Of a stretch of 64,000 bases of DNA, positions 35,383 to 47,988 are shown in pieces (positions within the stretch are counted from its first letter, which is position 1; every line of letters begins with the position of its first letter). The position numbers and the translations under genes were made by a program. This DNA comes from Lycium barbarum (Eukaryota > Streptophyta > Magnoliopsida > Solanales > Solanaceae). A model generated the notes under the pieces. The model worked only from the letters and a program-made list of their open reading frames with translations. It was not told the origin of the DNA and ran no database searches. The DNA is taken from NCBI RefSeq assembly GCF_019175385.1, contig NC_083348.1, positions 43,233,366-43,297,365 of the forward strand, read 5' to 3'.

Positions 35383-36787
35383 TCAGGAACCGTATTTCAA
35401 ACGATACCGATCAACCACTTTACCATCATCAATGCACCAATGATAGTGCTTCACTCTTTGTGCATTCACTTTAATAGTCCGAGTACCATCCTCGGTTTTC
35501 ACCTCAATGACACTTCCATTTGGGGAAACACTTACAATTTCAAACGGACTGGACCATCGAGACTTTAGCTTGCCCGGAAAGAACTTTAGGCGTGAATTGT
35601 ACAACAAGACCAAGTCCTTCGGCTGAAAATCCCTTTTGAGGATCTTCGAGTCATGATAGTATTTCATCTTTTCCTTGTACAATGTTGCACTTTCATAGGC
35701 ACTGTACCTAAATTCATCCATCTCATTGATTTGAAACAACCTCAGCTTGGTTGCTTCATGCCAATTCATGTTCAGCTTTTTCAATGCCCAAAGGGCCTTA
35801 TGCTCAAGCTCAATAGGCAAATGACATGCCTTTCCAAATACCAACTTATACGGTGAAGTCCTAATAGGTGTTTTGAATGCTGTGCGATATGCCCATAGAG
35901 CATCATCCAACTTTTTGGACCAGTCAGTGCGATTCACATTGACCGTCTTTGCCAAGATGCTTTTATTTCTCTGTTGGAGACTTCAACCTGACCACTCGTC
36001 TAAGGATGATATGGAGTGGTAACCCTATGATGCACGCCATATTTTTCAAGAAGATCAGCGAATGGTTTGTTGCAGAAATGAGAACCACCATCACTAATAA
36101 TAGCTCTAGAAGTGCCAAATCTAGTAAAGATGTTCTTTTTTAGAAAGGCAATGACTCTCCTACCATCATTGTTAGGCAAGGCCACCGCCTCCACCCACTT
36201 GGAGACATAATCCACCGCAACAAGAATATATTTCAGGCCATATGAGCTCACAAACAGCCCCATAAAATCAATGCCCCACACATCAAAGAGCTCCACCTCA
36301 AGCACAAAATTCATCGGTGTTTCATGCTTCTGACCTATTATGCCCTGGCGCTGACATTAATCACAAGAACGTGCCAACATATTCGCATCACGATAGATGG
36401 CTGGCCAATAGTAGCCACACTCTAGCACCTTGGCTGCAGTTCTATTTCCACTGTGATGCCCACTAATCAGAGAATCATGACAAGCCTTCAAAATATCCAT
36501 CACTCAGATTCAGCCACACATCTTCTGATCATATTGTCTGCACAAGTCCTGAATAAGTAAGGCTCATCCCAATAATATTGTTGGTAATCTCTCAAGAATT
36601 TCTTCTTTTGATATGCTTTCAAATCTTCAGGAACAATGCCAGTTACCAAATAATTGCCAATATCAGCATACCATGGTGCCACATCACTGGAGACTTCCAA
36701 GACACTTTCATCTGGAAAAGTGTCATCAATATCCAACACATCAATCGGTCTCCCTGCTGTTTCAAGTCTGGAGAGATGGTCAGCCAC
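35383..36787 (-). pseudogene. pol: Element D integrase (broken)
   Basis: 36787-36500 carries the end of RNase H (MADHLSRLETAG) and the integrase N-terminus. 36314-36000 holds catalytic core strands with the first two acidic residues ([15 protein letters not shown]). 35955-35383 holds the rest of the core and the C-terminal domain ([41 protein letters not shown]). Stops lie near 36500, 36357 and 36000; the last, just after TTPYHP, interrupts the segment with the third catalytic acid. No chromodomain is seen, which fits Athila and not Tekay. Confidence 0.85.
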
Positions 36788-37807
36788 TTGATTTTCTGAC
36801 CCTTTTTAATCTTTGACTTCAAAGTCAAATTCTTGTAGCAACAACACTCATCTTATCAACCGAGGCTTAGCATCCTTTTTTGCCATTAAGTACCGCAGGG
36901 CAGCATGGTCAGTGTGGACCACTACCTTGGCACCCAATAAATAAGCCCAAAACTTTTCAAAAGCATAAACAATAGCAAGTAGCTCCTGCTCTGTTACTGT
37001 ATAGTTCATTTGAGCTCCATTTAGTGTTTTGCTTGCATAATAAATTAGGTGCAAGATTTTATTGAGCCGCTGACCAAGAACAGCGCCAATTGTAAGACCA
37101 CTGGCATCACACATTAATTCAAAGGGCAACGACCAATCCGGGGACACAACAATAGGGGCTGAGGTTAATTTTAACTTCAACTCGTCAAAAGCCTTGTTGC
37201 ACTTATCATCAAAATTGAATTGGACTCCTTTTCCAAGAGTTTGCACATTAGATTTGCAATTTTGGAGAAGTCTTTGATAAATCTTCTATAAAATCCAGCG
37301 TGCCCCAAGAAACTCCGAACCCCTTTTACCGAGATGGGTGGAGGGAGTTTTGAAATCACATCGATTTGGGCTTGGTCAACCTCAATCCCTCTTTCGGAAA
37401 TCTTATGGCCAAGGACAATTCCCTCTTTTACAATAAAATGACACTTTTCCTAGTTGAGAACGAGGTTTGTCTCCTCACACCTTTGTATCACCCGATCAAG
37501 ATAGTCTAAACATTCATCGAATGAATCTCCCATAACAGAGAAGTCATCCATGAAGACTTCAAGGAAGTTTTCAACCATGTCAGAGAATATGGACATCATG
37601 CATCGTTGGAAAGTAGCTGGGGCATTGCAAAGACCAAATGCCATTCGGCTGAAAGCGAATGTCCCATAGGGACAAGTGAAAGTAGTCTTTTCTTGGTCTT
37701 CCAATGCAATGTTGATTTGGTTGTAACCTGAGTACCCATCCAAGAAATAATAGTAAGACCTTCCAGCTAGCCGATCAAGCATTTGATCAATAAAAGGCAT
37801 AGGGAAA
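36788..37807 (-). pseudogene. pol: Element D RT (C-terminal part) and RNase H
   Basis: From the E insertion site: DHFPMPFIDQMLDRLAGRSYY, FLDGYSGYNQI and catalytic FMDDFSVMG. A TAG at 37450-37452 interrupts the LN-EKCHF strand, a frameshift lies near 37240, and RNase H ([29 protein letters not shown]) is open to a TGA at 36848. This is the second half of an RT gene split by element E. Confidence 0.88.
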
Positions 37808-37812
37808 TGATC

Positions 37813-40299
37813 TGTCACGACCCAACCCCGTAGGCCGTGACTAGTGCCCGATCTGGGCACTCAAACGCATTCTATCAAATACTATCTCAAATTGTATCAA
37901 ACACATTCTAGTATATGGCAGAAGCCGACAAGGCTTTATTTCAAATTTAGATAATTTGCAGAAAAATTTCGGCAGAGTTTCCTTTGTTTTACGGACTATC
38001 CAATATACCGTGCACGCAGAAAATACCAACAAAGGCCACACAGGGCTGACAAAAGCAGCATTTAACATATGCGGACCGGCCGCCGCGGCGAATGGAATCG
38101 CCCAAACACGACATATACATACATCTGTACATAAAGACCCCAACCCACAAACATGTCCACAGACCTCTAAACAGACCGACAGAATCATATGACGGGACAG
38201 GGCCCCGCCGTACCCATGAACGAGAATATACATATATAGAAGTGACAGACTATACCAAAAGATGGCTCTAAATAAAAGAGCGCTCCAAAATAGCAGAATA
38301 AGATCCTAAGCGGGCGGATCAGCAAACCTGTCGTCGGTACCTGCGCGGCATGAAAACGCAGCCCCCGAAGAAAGGGGGTCAGTACGAAATATGTACTGAA
38401 TATGTAAAGCCTGAATTACAGAAACAAAATCATAACTGGTACAGAACGTACAGAAAGCGAGCAGAAAATCCAAGGCATCAAATACATATTTTCAAAACAT
38501 GCAGAGTGTGTACAGAAACATATGTCATATCAAATCCGGCCCCCTGCCAAGGGACTCGGCAGACAGAACGTGGCCACCCTCCCGACGCTGGTGCCACAAC
38601 ACAGAAGAATCAGAATGGGGGCATAACCCCGTCACATAATATATCATATCAGATGGCCATAACAAATCATACCAGAACAAGCGTACATGGCACAACATAC
38701 TCCACAAACCCATGTATGCGTATACCTGCCCCCTCACATCGAGGCACGGCGAACAATGCAAAGGATCACGCTTGACAACATATCCTGGCCTAGGCTCAGT
38801 GTGGGAAACATTGGGGCATCCACGAGTGGAGTAGTGAGAGACTAATGCAATTAAAATATCATAAATGTTTTAATAGACTCGATGAGGCATATCAAAGACA
38901 AACCGATCCAATGAAGTCGAACGGGAACATAATAAACGAGTTTCGAATATCATAATGGATTATAGAAGTATAACCTTTCTGAAATCGTTCCGAGTGTCAA
39001 AACAATTTATCAGACTCAATGGAATATTTAAAACAATGTTTGTTAGGTAATTAGAATAGTAGTCAAAACGTTTCTTTTAAGAACTGCTCGAAAAGAAGAC
39101 TTAAGTACATTAAGGGCAAAATCGGGAATAGCGGGCCCACCTCGGGACAAACAAGGCGGCGGGCTCAAATTATGCCCTTTTAAGCTTATGGGGTCACCTA
39201 AAAAGGTTCTACGGACATTCTATAGCTTTCCAAGTAATTTAGAGAAAGTTTGCATAATTTCAGGGAAAGCACACCAAATGGGCTCAATCTTACTGAAGGA
39301 AAAAGCGAGATTTTCAATTGCGGATTCCGAGGGGCAGAAAGTCTTCTGAGGCCCGAATCCGATTCTACTACACTTAGGCATGCCAAAAGAAGGATCGGGT
39401 TAGCTTTACATACCTCTTGAGCTTTTTAAGCCTATCCAAGCTCACTCTCCGTTTCGTCGAAAATCTGCAAATGGTCACATTTACCAATTGTAAGCTATAG
39501 ATGCTACGAATTCAATTCAACTCATATTTGTCTACCGAAATTTCGGCAGCACTTCCCCTATACATATAGCATCCCCGAGAATTCAACTCGGCTCAAAACC
39601 ATCAACAACAACATCATCATCAACAACAAACATTAGAAACACAATATGGCACAACTAGTTCTACTTGCCGACATAATGCCATAACCTTCATTTCAACTTC
39701 AATTTCCAAACCAATTTCAATGATTTCACATTCATTATCAAACTAGATTATCACAACATAATTTAGAAGCATTTCATATCGTTTCCTCAAATTATACACA
39801 CGATATACATAATATACAAACTTTCCGCCAAAGTCATAATTCATTCAAAGCTTCTGATCTTTGGCATACATATTCATAACATGTTTCCAACTTCCAAATC
39901 TATTAATGATCATCATAATTTATACCCTAACAACTTCATTTTCATAATGTCGTAAAATCGCACTAAAGCGACATAAGTTTCTCCATTCCATTTCAATGCA
40001 AACTTATATCATTTTATCTTCATTTACATTGCAAGAATCACAATAACACACTAACACACCAAACAACTTAATCCATTTTCATTCACACAATTCCATACCA
40101 CACGGCCAAACACCACATTACTAACCTCAACTAAATTCATTTAACTTTCATTTTCAATGTGAATACCATCATCCACACTTCCACAAAAATATTCTTTCAT
40201 AAACAACTCATGTGTTACAAAAATTAATTATGACCTTATTTTTCACAAGTCAAGATTATTTCCAATTTTTCCAAATACGCAAAAACACGGGATATAACA
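37813..40299 (-). repeat. Element E 3' LTR
   Basis: 2487 bp. Has the double hairpin with a CCCCC/GGGGG stem (38361-38400), the AGGTATGTAAAGCT motif (about 39402-39415), a terminal hairpin AGTGCCCGATCTGGGCACT (37843-37861) and a TATA-like ATATGTATAGGGGAAGTGC on the minus strand near 39550-39570. No ACGGNCCGT array is seen in this family. Open frames here recur in the 5' LTR and are not genes. Confidence 0.95.
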
Positions 40300-40407
40300 T
40301 CCTCCTCCCCTTAAAACATTCGTCCTCGAATGTTAGATTAATCTTATAGGGTCCGTAAGTATCCGGGGGAGTTTCTATATATGGTCAGCATATATGGCAT
40401 ACATTCA
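40300..40407 (-). other. Element E polypurine tract and hairpin
   Basis: Minus strand TTTTAAGGGGAGGAGGA (40300-40316) beside the LTR, and hairpin ACATTCGAGGACGAATGT (about 40317-40334), identical to that of element A. Confidence 0.88.
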
Positions 40408-41706
40408 TTATCGAATATAATTAGGCAAGGATTTGAGATTACCTGAGGGCATTAGGAACAAATGAGGATATTTCTTCTTCATCTCCTCTTCGGCCTCCCA
40501 GGTCATTTCCTCCCTATTATTGTTCCGCCACAGTACCTTAACAGAGGCTACATCTTTGCTCCGGAGCTTTCTTACCTGGCGGTCCAAAATGGCTACGGGC
40601 TGCTCTTCGTACGATAACTGCTCCGTCACCTGAATATTATCTGCAGGAAATATTCTGGAAGGATCACCGATGCATTTGCGAAGCATAGATACATGGAATA
40701 CCGGATGTACCGCTTCCAAATCAGATGGCAGATCTAGCTCATAGGCGACATTTCCAATTTTTCGAACAATCTGATAAGGCCCAATATAACGCGGACTAAG
40801 CTTACCCTTTCTGCCGAACCGCATTACGCCTTTCATAGGCGATACCTTTAGAAATACCCAATCACCAACCTGGAATTCCAAAGGACGATGCCGTTTATCA
40901 GCGTATGATTTCTGTCGACTCTGGGCTGCCAATAGCCGCTCCCGGATAAGTTTCACCTTATCAACTGCCTGCTGGATCATATCTGGGCCGATTAACTCTG
41001 TCTCGCCAATATCAAACCAGCCGATCGGTGACCTGCATTTCCTGCCATACAAAGCTTCGTACGGAGCCATCTGGATGCTGGAATGGTAGCTGTTATTATA
41101 AGCAAATTCAATCAATGGCAAGTGATCCTCCCAGCTACCTCTGAAATCAATAACACAGGCCCGCAACATATCTTCAAGTGTCTGGATAGTGCGCTCGGCC
41201 TGTCCGTCGCTCTGAGGATGGAATACTGTGCTCAGACTCACTTGAGTCCCTAATCCCTCCTGAAAAGATCTCCAGAAGTTCGCCGTGAACTGGGCACCTC
41301 TGTCAGTGATAATAGATATAGGAACTCCATAAATTCGCACAATTTCTTTAATATAAAGCCCATAATCCTCAGCGGAATAAGTAGTTCTGACGGGGAGGAA
41401 ATGGGCTGATTTAGTCAGCCTACCAACAATAACCCAGATGGAATCATACTTCCGTGGAGTGCGAGGCAAACCTGTAATGAAGTCCATATTAATGATCTCC
41501 CACTTCCACGTCGGAATTTCCATCTCCTGCAACAGTCCACCCGGCTTCTGATGCTCAATTTTTACCTGCTGACAATTGGGACACTGGGCGACGAATTCTG
41601 CGATATCCCGTTTCATACCGTCCCACCAGTATAGGCACCTGAGATCATGGTACATCTTCGTAGACCCAGGATGGACCGAATAGCGAGCATAATGTGCCTC
41701 ACTCAT
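40408..41706 (-). CDS. pol: Element E integrase and chromodomain
   Basis: 432 residues, in frame with the upstream ORF but separated from it by one TAG (41713-41715). Zinc finger H5, H12, C42, C45; catalytic triad D75 (NMDF), D135 (IITDRG), E171 (GQAERT). Compared with A, B and C one residue is missing in the DYARLY segment (here DYGLY, about 115-119), and the conserved Asp of IVDRLTK is Gly (95). The chromodomain is at about 360-415, followed by PHLFLMPSG. The first Met shown is internal; translation would come from the gag-pol start. All catalytic residues are kept. Confidence 0.9.
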   Translation of the reverse strand: MSEAHYARYSVHPGSTKMYHDLRCLYWWDGMKRDIAEFVAQCPNCQQVKIEHQKPGGLLQEMEIPTWKWEIINMDFITGLPRTPRKYDSIWVIVGRLTKSAHFLPVRTTYSAEDYGLYIKEIVRIYGVPISIITDRGAQFTANFWRSFQEGLGTQVSLSTVFHPQSDGQAERTIQTLEDMLRACVIDFRGSWEDHLPLIEFAYNNSYHSSIQMAPYEALYGRKCRSPIGWFDIGETELIGPDMIQQAVDKVKLIRERLLAAQSRQKSYADKRHRPLEFQVGDWVFLKVSPMKGVMRFGRKGKLSPRYIGPYQIVRKIGNVAYELDLPSDLEAVHPVFHVSMLRKCIGDPSRIFPADNIQVTEQLSYEEQPVAILDRQVRKLRSKDVASVKVLWRNNNREEMTWEAEEEMKKKYPHLFLMPSGNLKSLPNYIR

Positions 41707-41712
41707 AACCTG

Positions 41713-44700
41713 CTACCGAAGGCCTGCAATATCAGGTACACACAACCTGCCCCTGAATAATAAAGTCCCGTCCGGAGTGAACTCGAACGGAGTCTTCTCC
41801 TTATCATAGGCTGTGTCTCTGTATCGAGCTAAAACAGGATCTTTATATTGATGCCGCTTGATATCTTTCTTAATAGATGATTCAGAAACCCCTCGGACAG
41901 AAATCCGTGTACCTCCAGAATCGGCCAGACGAACCCCAAGATTAGCCAACTGATGAATGTCACGCACTATCTCTCTCCTGTCTGGCTGTAGATCTGCCAA
42001 GCTGCCCATAGATTTCCGGCTGAGCGCATCAGCAACAACATTAGCCTTGCCCGGATGATACAGAATATCCACATCATAATCTTTCAGGAGCTCCAGCCAC
42101 CTCCGCTGCCGCAAATTTAGCTCTTTCTGCTTAAAAATATACTGGAGACTCTTATGATCTGTATAGATATCAACATGAACGCCATATAAATAGTGTCTCC
42201 ATATCTTCAGAGCATGAATCACCGCAGCAAGCTCCAGATCGTGGGTAGGATAATTCCTTTCATGCTTTTTCAGCTGCCGAGAAGCATAAGCTATAACTCT
42301 GCCGTGCTGCATCAGTACACAGCCCAATCCCACGCCAGAAGCGTCACAATAAATAATATATCCATCGGGTCCCTCTGGAAGAGTCAGAACTGGGGTTGTA
42401 GTCAACTTCTCTTTCAGCAACTGGAAGTTTCGTTCACAAGCATCAGTCCACTGGAACTTGGCTCCCTTCTGAGTTAGCCTTGTCAAAGGCGCTGAAATCG
42501 AAGCAAACTTTTCCACAAATCTTCTGTAGTAGCCTGCTAACCCCAAAAAACTACGTACTTCTGTGGGCGTCGTGGGTCTAGGCCAATTCTTCACGGCTGC
42601 AATCTTCTGTGTGTCCACCCGGACACCATCAGCTGCAATGATATGTCCCAAGAATGCCACTGAAGCCAGCAAGAATTCACATTTAGAAAATTTTGCATAT
42701 AATTTCTGATGCCGAAGTACCCCAAGTACCGCTCTCAGATGATCTGCGTGCTCTGCCTCGGACCGAGAATAAACCAGAATATCATCGATAAATACAATTA
42801 CGAACATATCCAGGAATGGCCTGAATACCCGGTTCATTAGATCCATGAATACCGCAGGAGCATTAGTTAACCCAAATGACATAACTCTGAATTCATAATG
42901 CCCATATCTGGTCCGGAATGCTGTCTTAGGAATATCGGCCTCTCGTACCCGTACCTGATGATAGCCAGACCGAAGATCTATCTTCGAAAAATATTTGGCG
43001 CCCTGCAACTGATCAAACAAATCGTCAATTCTGGGGAGGGGGTATTTATTCTTTATAGTTACCTTATTCAGCTGCCGATAATCAATACACATACGCAGCG
43101 ACCCGTCTTTCTTACGCACAAATAATACCGGGGCTCCCCAAGGCGAAGTACTGGGTCTGATGAAGCCTTTTTCTAACAGATCCTTCAACTGCTCTTTCAG
43201 TTCTTTCAATTCTGTCGGTGCCATTCTGTATGGGGGAATAGATATCGGCTGAGTATCTGGAAGCAAATCAATAGTAAAATCTATCTCCCGCTCTGGAGGA
43301 AGGCCTGGAAGCTCATCTGGGAATACATCTGGAAATTCATTAACCACGGGAACTGACTGAAAAGTCGGCGTTTCTGCTGTCAAGTCTTGTACCCGAACCA
43401 GATGATAAAAATAACCCTTTCTGATCATTTTCTTCGCCTTAAGGTATGAAATAAACTTACCTTTCGGCGATGCAGTATTGCCTGCCCATTCTATAACTGG
43501 CTCCCCAGGAAACTGGAAACGAACTACCTTATTTTGGCAGTCAACATTAGCATAACAGGAGGCTAGCCAGTCCATTCCCATAATAACATCAAATTCAATC
43601 ATATCTAATTCCACCAGATCTGCCTTAGTGTCTCGGCCACATACAGTTACAGAACAGTCTTTATATACCTGTTTCGCTACAATAAAGTCCCCAATCGGTA
43701 TGGCTACCTCAAATGGCTCTATAGGTTCAGAAGTTATACTAATTTTTCCAGCAACAAGGGGCGAAATATATGACAAAGTCGAACCTGGATCAATTAATGC
43801 ATACACAGACCGAGACAAAACCAATAATGTACCTGTAACGACATTAGGCGATGCCTCCTGATCCTGGCGGCTGGCCAAAGCATAAATGCGGTTCGAAGGA
43901 CCGCTAGTACCAGAAGCTCCACCACGGCCTCTGCCGCGACCCGCCGGTGCTGATGTACCCGTCCCTGTAGGGCGCATAGCCACTGACGAAGATGATGACC
44001 CGGCGGCTGATCCGGTAGGCTGCGTTGCACTACCCGAACTACCCTTATACGGGCAATCTCTCACAGAATGGCCCTGACGGCCACAAGAAAAACATGCACC
44101 GGTGGCTCTGTAGCACTCCCCAGGATGGTATCTTCCACAATAAGAACACTGAGGCCTAGGTGGCCTCGTCTGACCAGAACCCCTATCTGTCCGCGAACCT
44201 GAAGCCCTGGAGCTCTGACCTGCTCCTGAATACCCTGGGCTATCAAATCTGCGACCTGTAGGCTGTGGAGGTGCGCTCTGTGCCGGCTGGGATAGATGTC
44301 TGCTAGGCTGCTGCGGCTGCTGAGGCTGTCTGCCCCGAAAATCTCCAGAATACCCAGATGATCTGGCCCTCTTGGGCTGTCTCCGATCCTGACTCCTATC
44401 AGGCTGACGCTCCCTATGCCGGTCCTCCATGCCCTGGGCGTGCGCCTGAATCCGGGCAATATCCATGCCGCTGTGAGCAGCCAATACCAAACAGCTGTCG
44501 ACAAAATAACGGTCCAGCCCCATAATATATCTGTGCATCCTGTCAGCCATAGTAGCTACCACAGCAGGCGCATATCGGGCCAATGAGTCGAACTCCATAC
44601 TGTACTCTCGGACGCTGCGGCCCCTCTGTCTCAGTAATAAGAATCTGTCAGCTCTGGCCCGCCGTAACTCCGGAGGCAGAAAATGGCTAAGAAAAGCCTC

Positions 44701-45293
44701 AGAAAACTCATCCCAGACTGTTGGGGGAGCGCCGTCGCCTCTGGCCAACTCCCAAGACTCGTAGCAATTAGCTGCTACATCATACAACCGGTACGAAGCC
44801 AACTCGACTGACTCTGTCGCAGAAGCCTTAATCAAATGTAAGGTGCGCCGCATCTTCCTGATAAACTCCTCAGGATCCTCCTCGGGCTTTGTCCCGAAGA
44901 ACTCTGGAGGGCTACAAGTCAAGAACTCACGAGCTCTCGAACTGTCACGCCTATATGCTCGGTCACCTCCCAATCTGTGCCCCTGAACCTGTCCCGCCAC
45001 AAGTCTAGTCAATAGTTGGACTGCCTCTCTTATAGTCTGATCCTCAGTCCCTGGCCGTGGGGCTGGAGGCTCAGGTACTGGAATCTCGGGAGCTGGCGGT
45101 GGAGCCGCCCCTCGACCTGCAGCTGCTGCTGCTCCAATCTCCTCTATATGTGGCGGTGTGGAAGAGCCCTCTGCTGGGGGCAAAATATCAGGAGCAATAT
45201 GAGCATGGGCCCTGGTAACCCTCTGGGCCCGGCTAGTCTCTCCCGCGGCCGCTGCCTTGGCCTTTTGGGCCGCTGTCGCTTTTTTAGAGGCAT
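41713..45293 (-). CDS. gag-pol: Element E gag-protease-RT-RNase H polyprotein
   Basis: Open from 45183 to 41713 (1156 codons). The natural start is the ATG at 45293 (MPLK...), out of frame with the rest because an A run (45280-45285) is one base short; this could be a real lesion or a sequencing error. Positions counted from 45183: capsid about 85-250, CCHC knuckle C364-C367-H372-C377, protease D465 in DPGS, RT aspartates D736, D800 and D801 (FIDD), RNase H near D947, E984, D1009 and D1052. The ORF ends at a TAG (41713-41715) 30-odd codons after the linker to integrase. Gag has Gln/Pro-rich and Arg/Gly-rich low-complexity tracts. Confidence 0.9.
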
Positions 45294-45496
45294 AACTGCA
45301 AATGTAACAATTCGTTAGGGAGGAGTCATCCTGATAACACAGCTCTATCGCACGATCTAAGACAGAAAGAAGGGTAGTATCCTAAATGCCCTGTAGCCTC
45401 CTGTTTATAGGTGTGGTGCACAACACACCGATAAACAAGACTCTACTAGACACGGTCTGTAGACATTCCGAGGACGAACCGCTCTGATACCACTTC
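45294..45496 (-). other. Element E leader: primer site and 3' splice-like site
   Basis: Primer-binding site TGGTATCAGAGC (minus, 45481-45492). An acceptor-like TTGTTACATTTGCAG ends at 45296, two bases before the gag ATG. No gene. Confidence 0.85.
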
Positions 45497-47983
45497 TGTC
45501 ACGACCCAACCCCGTAGGCCGTGACTAGTGCCCGATCTGGGCACTCAAACGTATTCTATCAAATACTATCTCAAATTGTATCAAACACATTCTAGTATAT
45601 GGCAGAAGCCGACAAGGCTTTATTTCAAATTTAGATAATTTGCAGAAAAATTTCGGCAGAGTTTCCTTTGTTTTACGGACTATCCAATATACCGTGCACG
45701 CAGAAAATACCAACAAAGGCCACACAGGGCTGACAAAAGCAGCATTTAACATATGCGGACCGGCCGCCGCGGCGAATGGAATCGCCCAAACACGACATAT
45801 ACATACATCTGTACATAAAGACCCCAACCCACAAACATGTCCACAGACCTCTAAACAGACCGAAAGAATCATATGACGGGACAGGGCCCCGCCATACCCA
45901 TGAACGAGAATATACATATATAGAAGTGACAGACTATACCAAAAGATGGCTCTAAATAAAAGAGCGCTCCAAAATAGCAGAATAAGATCCTAAGCGGGCG
46001 GATCAGCAAACCTGTCGTCGGTACCTGCGCGGCATGAAAACGCAGCCCCCGAAGAAAGGGGGTCAGTACGAAATATGTACTGAATATGTAAAGCCTGAAT
46101 TACAGAAACAAAATCATAACTGGTACAGAACGTACAGAAAGCGAGCAGAAAATCCAAGGCATCAAATACATATTTTCAAAACATGCAGAGTGTGTACAGA
46201 AACATATGTCATATCAAATCCGGCCCCCTGCCAAGGGACTCGGCAGACAGAACGTGGCCACCCTCCCGACGCTGGTGCCACAACACAGAAGAATCAGAAT
46301 GGGGGCATAACCCCGTCACATAATATATCATATCAGATGGCCATAACAAATCATATCAGAACAAGCGTACATGGCACAACATACTCCACAAACCCATGTA
46401 TGCGTATACCTGCCCCCTCACATCGAGGCACGGCGAACAATGCAAAGGATCACGCTTGACAACATATCCTGGCCTAGGCTCAGTGTGGGAAACATTGGGG
46501 CATCCACGAGTGGAGTAGTGAGAGACTAATGCAATTAAAATATCATAAATGTTTTAATAGACTCGATGAGGCATATCAAAGACAAACCGATCCAATGAAG
46601 TCGAATGGGAACATAATAAACGAGTTTCGAATATAATAATGGATTACAGAAGTATAACCTTTCTGAAATCGTTCCGAGTGTCAAAACAATTTATCGGACT
46701 CAATGGAATATTTAAAACAATGTTTGTTAGGTAATTAGAATAGTAGTCAAAACGTTTCTTTTAAGAACTGCTCGAAAAGAAGACTTAAGTACATTAAGGG
46801 CAAAACCGGGAATAGCGGGCCCACCTAGGGACAAACAAGGCGGCGGGCTCAAATTATGCCCTTTTAAGCTTATGGGGTCACCTAAAAAGGTTCTACGGAC
46901 ATTCTATAGCTTTCCAAGTAATTTAGAGAAAGTTTGCATAATTTCAGGGAAAGCACACCAAATGGGCTCAATCTTACTGAAGGAAAAAGCGAGATTTTCA
47001 ATTGCGGATTCCGAGGGGCAGAAAGTCTTCCGAGGCCCGAATCCGATTCTACTACACTTAGGCATGCCAAAAGAAGGATCGGGTTAGCTTTACATACCTC
47101 TTGAGCTTTTTAAGCCTATCCAAGCTCACTCTCCGTTTCGTCGAAAATCTGCAAATGGTCACATTTACCAATTGTAAGCTATAGATGCTACGAATTCAAT
47201 TCAACTCATATTTGTCTACCGAAATTTCGGCAGCACTTCCCCTATACATATAGCATCCCCGAGAATTCAACACGGCTCAAAACCATCAACAACAACATCA
47301 TCATCAACAACAAACATTAGAAACACAATATGGCACAACTAGTTCTACTTGCCGACATAATGCCATAACCTTCATTTCAACTTCAATTTCCAAACCAATT
47401 TCAATGATTTCACATTCATTATCAAACTAGATTATCACAACATAATTTAGAAGCATTTCATATCGTTTCCTCAAATTATACACACGATATACATAATATA
47501 CAAACTTTCCGCCAAAGTCATAATTCATTCAAAGCTTCTGATCTTTGGCATACATATTCATAACATGTTTCCAACTTCCAAATCTATTAATGATCATCAT
47601 AATTTATACCCTAACAACTTCATTTTCATAATGTCGTAAAATCGCACTAAAGCGACATAAGTTTCTCCATTCCATTTCAATGCAAACTTATATCATTTTA
47701 TCTTCATTTACATTGCAAGAATCACAATAACACACTAACACACCAAACAACTTAATCCATTTTCATTCACACAATTCCATACCACACGGCCAAACACCAC
47801 ATTACTACCCTCAACTAAATTCATTTAACTTTCATTTCCAATGTGAATACCATCATCCACACTTCCACAAAAATATTCTTTCATAAACAACTCATGTGTT
47901 ACAAAAATTAATTATGACCTTATTTTTCACAAGTCAAGATTATTTCCAATTTTTCCAAATACGCAAAAACACGGGATATAACA
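45497..47983 (-). repeat. Element E 5' LTR
   Basis: 2487 bp, same length as the 3' LTR and nearly identical. Contains the double hairpin (46045-46084) and the AGGTATGTAAAGCT motif (about 47085-47098). Confidence 0.95.
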
Positions 47984-47988
47984 TTATC

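Larger units (their letters stand above)
37813..47983 (-). mobile_element. Element E: young, nearly intact Tekay-type element in D's RT gene
   Basis: Full-length minus-strand element of about 10.2 kb. Both LTRs are 2487 bp and I counted only about 14 differences by eye (about 0.6%). Primer site, gag-pol and chromodomain are all present. Flanks TGATC (37808-37812) and TTATC (47984-47988) are a 5-bp duplication with one change; D's RT reads across it. Defects seen: an A-run frameshift close to the gag start, an in-frame TAG before integrase, and one missing codon in the integrase core. Confidence 0.96.

Noticed and set aside
38350..38775. 141-codon plus-strand frame, also present at 46034-46459
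   Set aside because: It is the same stretch of the two E LTRs, antisense to the element, and near-identical because the LTRs are young. No motif and no conservation outside the LTR.
41707..41721. Programmed stop-codon read-through (TAG CAG) between RNase H and integrase in E
   Set aside because: The stop lies in the integrase N-terminal region, not at a gag-pol boundary, and A, B and C have a sense codon there. A point mutation is simpler.
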